A stretch of 64,000 nucleotides of DNA from Cristatella mucedo (Eukaryota; Bryozoa; Phylactolaemata; Cristatellidae), in the NCBI GenBank assembly GCA_009760855.2, contig WPIO01000055.1:1226001-1290000 (forward strand). Reading direction: 5' to 3'. Positions 58,750 to 64,000 of this stretch are shown piece after piece (within the stretch, counting starts at the first letter, position 1; each line of letters begins with the position of its first letter). Below the pieces are notes generated by a model that worked only from the letters and a program-made list of their open reading frames with translations, did not search any database and was not told the DNA's origin. The translations under genes and the position numbers were made by a program.

Positions 58750-60225
58750 CTCTTGCTGTCTGAGTATGTATAAGCGCATAGCATGGGTTCACTGACTGGT
58801 ACCAACAGGCGATTAGATTGAAGGCAAATGCATAAATATATTGTAGATACATAAGTACGCGGTGCCACCACCCCTGCTCGATCGTGGCTGCCCGATCTTA
58901 CTCTCGTCGGCCCCTTGCTTGCTATACTGCATCTTGGTCAAATGTCATGTCGATCTGTCAAATTTTGCGAAGGAACGAACCTTACAAAACGGCTTGCAAG
59001 CAATAGCCTTACTCGTTCGTTACTCGGTCGAGATCAACTGCTGGTGCTTTTCATATGTCTACAGCATCCAACGTGCTAGCATGTGATCCGGGCGCGATCT
59101 CCTGGATTAGGCACCAATGCCTTTCTATGTAATGATGTAATTTATCAGCGAACTTGTGTTCGATTCACCTCGTGCTAGAAGCCAGAAAAAAATTAAGCTG
59201 TAACAGAGGATGTTGTTGTGTTTGCTTTCGAATAGGGGTCGGTGAAGTAGCCTTACTTAATTTTGCATACTTCATGTGGGGAATGCATGTGAAACTTATT
59301 CATATCTTCCGTTATCGCTAGCTGTAGAGCACGTAGTAAGAGAACTAGTTCTCTTTGTAAAATGGACGTTAGTTTTTACTACTTTAGTTACTAATCGGCC
59401 AAATTCCCTGCGAATAGTTAGTTACAGTCATCCTATCGGCAACAATTCATTGCTCGAGCTCTCGTGTCGTGGAATTTAGTGCTTCCAAGAGGTTAAAACA
59501 ACGTAAACGGAGTTTTGCGAAATGTGATAAATCACATTAATATGCTTCGCTAGTGTGTATCTACACGTCGTGTCATTAAATCTACGGCCGCCACACCTGC
59601 CCGTGACGTAAAGTAATGTAACGTATCACCGTCAGAATAATAAGATTACCAGATATAATCGTAATTAAGAATACATGTAATTACGATCAAGGCGACACCT
59701 CAAAACGTCAGGTTTGGCGTTTAGTCTTGATGATTATTTCATGTTAGCTCAAACATTTATAGACCTAGACAAATTTTTTTGTGATACTACCGAGACAATT
59801 TTCAATCATTAAATATCACCAACTATAGCGACTAAGGAACTGCCAATGTACAATAACCATGATTAGTGATGTGCAGAGGCCGCCCTTTTGATAAAGGCCC
59901 GCGCTTTGTCTCCTCTTGGACTTAGCACAAAATCGAACGGCTGTAGAGTTGGCGTTACAGTCAGCATTACTGCGACTTCCGCATCCGCGAAGAACTATTT
60001 CGCAAGCGCAGCACAGGCAGCGGTGTGAGTCTCAGCTGTAACAAGTGCATCCCTCCCTGAGCTCTCGAATCACGGCCAGCAACTTCTTCAGGCGTGTGCA
60101 ACATAAGTTTTCGAGCACTGGATGCCGAAGGATGCATGACATCGAAAAAGTGCAGCCTCAAGACAACATATTAGTCCATATCTCAAGCCTAGAAAATTCT
60201 ATTTCACAGAGACCCAAAAGTGAGT
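58750..60225. other. Intergenic, nothing recognised
   Basis: Short open frames only; no recognisable family. Confidence 0.4.
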
Positions 60226-60229
60226 ATTC

Positions 60230-60346
60230 ATTTTTTTGTTGTTTTTTCAAGCATGATTTTACTTGCCATTTAATTGCATTTCACTTTGCAGCTAATGTAA
60301 AGCACCTAAAAAGAGATTAAGTTCTCTGATGGTGCTTTATCAAGTG

Positions 60347-60382
<36 letters not shown>
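60230..60382 (+). mobile_element. LINE-A terminus with long ATT tail
   Basis: TTGCATTTCACTTTGCAGC, AAAGCACCTAAAAAGAGATT, then ATGGTGCTTTATCAAGTGC and about 11 ATT units. Confidence 0.88.
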
Positions 60383-60489
60383 GGACCTCAGAAAGAGCAG
60401 CGGCTCCAAGCAGCTCTCCGAAGCTTTAAGCCCACAGCTCAAATCAGACGATTAGCTACTTAGACACTCTAGGAGCGCAAATAACCGAC

Positions 60490-60860
60490 CACTTGTTATA
60501 CGTCTTCAATTGTCTGAGGCTTCCTTCGCCATTGACTATCGTGTTACTGGTTCGTATCAGCTATCAGGCGTAAAAAAAGCTAATAATGAATATAAGTCAC
60601 AATCGGGCATATTTTGCAGAGCCAATGAACCGAGCTTTTACTCTGTAGGTCATAGATTTTACAATTCACTTGTACAATTATTATGTGCAACGACATCTAC
60701 TCTCCTACTGCCCACCGTGGCACATACTTACCAGACCTCGTACGCTGCTACTTCCGTGTGACTCATTTCCTCGACTGCCGACATAATTCAGCTATGCTTC
60801 TCACTTTCGTTTTGTTTTATGAAATGAAATCTTTTGGCAGCCGTATTCGAACCCACTATA
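60490..60860 (+). mobile_element. LINE-B relic
   Basis: Matches 16990-17270: FCRANEPSFYSVGHRFYNSL (from VGDRSFSSAGPRLWNSLP), then ACTCATTTCCTCGACTGCC and GCTATGCTTCTCACTTTCG. Frame broken. Confidence 0.65.
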
Positions 60861-60867
60861 TATAATA

Positions 60868-61340
60868 ATAATAATAATGCACGTGATATAGCGCCCGCAG
60901 AGAACTCAATCTCTCTAGGCGCTTTACATTTGCTGCAAAGGGAAATGCTATTGAATGGTGAGTAATATCATGCCTGATAAACAAACAAAATGAATAACAT
61001 GGTTAGGGGTTACATGCACAGGGTCAGCATGCAAATGTGGTTAGTGGCAGCATGCACAGCTTTTAGCACATCAAGGACGAATCACAGGGACTCACTAAAT
61101 GCTGTCCTAAATAGGTGTCTTTTTAAGTTCTTTTTTAATGTGATCAGGTCAGGGGATGTTCTGACGCAGGTCGGGAGGGATTTCCACGCTTTGGGAGCAA
61201 ACGAACTAAATGCACGGTCTACGAAAGATTTGAGGTTTGTGCTAGGTACTTGTAGGCTGTTGGATTCCGAAAAGCGGGTGGTACGATGCTTGGCCTGATG
61301 GGGGAGTATATCTGAGAGATAGGCTGGAGCCAAAGAATGA
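60868..61340 (-). mobile_element. LINE-A 3' end fragment
   Basis: (AAT)n tail and coding end: AYLSDILPHQAKHRTTRFSE and SFAPKAWKSLPTCVRTSPDL. It is 5'-truncated near 61340. Confidence 0.9.
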
Positions 61341-61828
61341 ATTACAGCTTGGGCTTTGGGTGAGTTGTAGACAACTCTCAAGAGCAGCCCCATGCGTTTG
61401 TAAAGGCTTAATAGAGTTTCAGACAGAGCACTATTACATTACCTTGCATCTGGAGCTGCAGAGACCTCGTGACTTCGTTGTAGCCCACTCCGGACGGAAT
61501 TTGAGTAGTCTAGTCATGCCAGACAAGAACCAAGGAGCCAGTTAAATGTCCAACGTGTCACTGTCGTAGATAGTACCTAATCTCGTAGACAAGGATTAGA
61601 AGTGACGGCTAGCTAAGTAGGCGTTGCTCTTAACCAAAATTCTAAGACTGTAAGCCATATCTAAGATAACATCTTAATACAGTCCACATAATTACGGTCG
61701 CCTAACTACTCCACCATTAACTCGATAAAGCACTCTTACATCTAGCCGAACGCTTAAGTTATCTTTGAGTCGGAGTTTGGCTTGATTTACGCTTAGTTTG
61801 CGTTAACTGGCTGACATCCATGAAACAG

Positions 61829-64000
61829 ATAATAATAATGCACTTGATAAAGCGCCCTCAGAGAACTCAATCTCTTTCTAGGCGCTTTACATTTGCTGCA
61901 AACGGACATGCAATTGAATGGTGGGTAATATCATGCTTGATAAACAACGTGGTTATGGGTGACCTACACGGGGCAGCATGCAAATATGGTTAGTCGCAGC
62001 ATGCACAGTGTCAGCACACATAAGCACATCAAGGACGAATCACAGGGACCCACTAAATGCTGTCCTAAATAGGTTTGTTTGTAGGTTCTTTTTTAATGTG
62101 GTCAAGTCAGGGGATGTTCTGACGCAAGTCGGAGGGAGTTCCTGGCTTTTGAAGCATACGAACTAAATGCACGGTCTCCAAAGGATTTGAGGTATGTACG
62201 GGATATTTGCAGACTGTTGGATTCCGAAAAGCGGGTGGTACGACGCTTGGCTTGCTGAGGGAGTAGATCTAAGAGATAGGCTGGAGCCGAAAAATGAAGT
62301 GATCTAAAATAAAGCGACAAAACTTCAAAGACGATCCGTTGCTTGACCGATAGCCAGTGCAGGTCGGCGAGAAGTGGTGTAATGTGGCAATTGCGACGCT
62401 CACGACAGACAAGCCTAGCTGCCGAGTTTTGCACCAGCTGCAATTGCCTGATTGCACATGCCGGTAGGCCAACACGCAGCGAGTTACAGAAGTCATGTCA
62501 CAATTGCATGGACCAACTTAGACGTGGTATCCTTATCTAAACAAGCCCGAATTTTAGCAATGTTATGAAGCTGAAAGTAGGCAGATTTGACTGTGGAGCT
62601 GATGTGGTCGTCTAACGAGAGGTCACTTTGGTACATGATACCTAGATTTTCGAGCTGATTCAACTGGAGATATGCTGGCAGAGCCAATTTTGAGCGTCAG
62701 CCTTTCCAACTTCTAAATCCCACTGGGTTTGCCCGTAACTAGTAAGTTAGTTTTATCATCGTTTAGTTATAGAAAATTTGCTGCCATCCATGTGTGGATA
62801 TCATCAATACATGCAGCAAGTGAGTTGAGATAATTCGAGGTGCTCGAAGGCTGGCAGGAATCAAAGCAAAGGTACAACTGAGTGTCATCCGCATAGACGT
62901 GAAAGCCTAGATTGTGCTTGGCAATCACATCAGCAAGAGGGAGAGTATAAACCGTGAAAATAACCGGACCTAGCACGGAGCCCTAAGCTACTCAATATTT
63001 CAAAGGTACCTCGGATGATCTTTGTCCATGTACGTCAATACTCTGGTGTCTCCCACAGAGATATGATCTGAACCGTTGTAGAGCAGTGCCAGCTATGCCC
63101 AGGCGAGATGAGAGGCGCTCTAGAAGAACTTGCGGTCGATAGTATCAAAAGCTGCCGAAAGATCGAGCAAAACAAGCAGAGACACTTTACCTGTGTCTGC
63201 ATTCCTAAGTAGGTCGTTGCACACCCTAAGCAATGCTGACTCTGTGGATTAATTTGCTCTAAAGCCAGACTGGAACTTACTAGCAAGGTGTGAGGTTTCG
63301 ATTAATGAGTTCAGCTGGTCTTCCACGACCCGTTCCAGTGTCTTTTATAGGAATGGTAGAAGGGAGACTGGGCGCTAGTTGCTCAAGTTCTCTTGATCTA
63401 GTGTAGTTTTCTTGAGAAGTGGCCTGACTACAGCTTTTTTGAAAGGTGCTGGGACATGACCTGAGGCTAATGACATATTAATGATGTTAGTTATGCATGG
63501 CAGCAGCAGATCAATGCAACGTAGGAGCAGGACAGTGGGAATAGGGTCCAGAGGACTTGCTGTCTTCTTTGATTGAGATACGAACTTCAGGACTAGATCA
63601 CCAGTGACCTGCTTAAATGGAGACATTGAGGTGCAGCCAGGAATCGGGGAACAGCATTCTAGTGGGGAAGTTGTAATCGCAGGGATGGACTCGCTGATCT
63701 TGTCTATTGTCTGCACAAAGAATCGAGAGAAGCGATCGGCTAGATCATCACAAGGATCATCAGGTATGGAGCTAATCTGGCAGCGGTTGAGGAGATGGTT
63801 GATCGTCGACATCAGCATTTTTGGATTGTGCATCTGCGAGTTAACAATGTTTCTATAGAAGCTAGACTTGGCCTTTGCTAGGATTGATTGGTACGATCTA
63901 CAGTAGTCTTCATATGCCTGTCGATGGACAGTCAGTCCTGATATTTTGTATGCTTTTACAAGCTTGTGCTTAATAGACCTGGCTAGTTTAATGTCTGTGG
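61829..64000 (-). mobile_element. LINE-A, longest copy, runs off right edge
   Basis: From the 5' side (right edge) leftwards: a pre-RT region (MLMSTINHLLNRCQISSIPD, then DLADRFSRFFVQTIDKI), [22 protein letters not shown] pieces with LGPVIFTVYTLPLADVIAKH and FHVYADDTQLYLCFDSC, the C-terminal LADLHWLSVKQRIVFEVLSL, and the 3' terminus at 61829. Catalytic YADD is intact but the frame is split by stops and shifts into at least five pieces, so the copy is inactive. The endonuclease domain, if present, is outside the window. Confidence 0.92.

Noticed and set aside
1-64000. CRISPR array, operons, bacterial genes, LTR retrotransposon
   Set aside because: No regularly spaced short repeats with unique spacers, no bacterial gene organisation, and no paired LTRs or integrase/protease motifs were seen.

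Overview
This window looks like genomic DNA from an invertebrate animal. It has long introns, GT-AG splice junctions, microsatellites, a CpG-rich promoter-like island and dense decayed LINE and SINE copies. There is no bacterial-style coding, rRNA, CRISPR array or intact tRNA. I cannot name the species from sequence alone.

The only host gene I can support lies on the minus strand and spans about 37 kb (38677 down to 1320), continuing past the left edge. I read 16 coding exons from it, and every junction phase agrees. Exon 1 (38620-38677) starts inside the CpG island and encodes a signal peptide. The rest encodes five consecutive MAM-type extracellular domains joined by Thr/Ser/Pro-rich linkers, 963 codons up to the window edge. 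Domains 2-5 each use the same three-exon cassette: an N-terminal exon (phase 1-1), an 85-88 bp intron, a 254 bp middle exon (phase 1-0), a longer intron, and an 85 bp C-terminal exon (phase 0-1; that of domain 5 lies outside). Domain 1 (34807-29680) is a diverged version with an extra intron and an altered cysteine pattern. The N-terminal and middle exons of domains 3 and 4, including the intron between them, are nearly identical, so they come from a recent duplication or gene conversion.

The rest is repeats in introns and intergenic DNA. LINE-A is an L2/CR1-type non-LTR retrotransposon (endonuclease fragment, RT with FYADD motif, (ATT)n tail) with about two dozen 5'-truncated copies on both strands. 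LINE-B is a related element known here from 3' ends with an (ATTAC)n-like tail. SINE-A has a tRNA-like head with a perfect B box and an (ATTT)n tail. SINE-B has a tRNA-like head joined to a 3' end resembling that of LINE-A, which suggests it uses the LINE-A machinery. Several insertions are nested, giving a relative chronology.

Layout: 1-38677 is the gene and its repeat-filled introns; 36860-39560 is GC-rich promoter-side sequence; 39560-64000 has no recognisable host exon and holds LINE/SINE relics, a diverged satellite of roughly 170 bp at about 43150-44060, microsatellites, and a long LINE-A copy that runs off the right edge.
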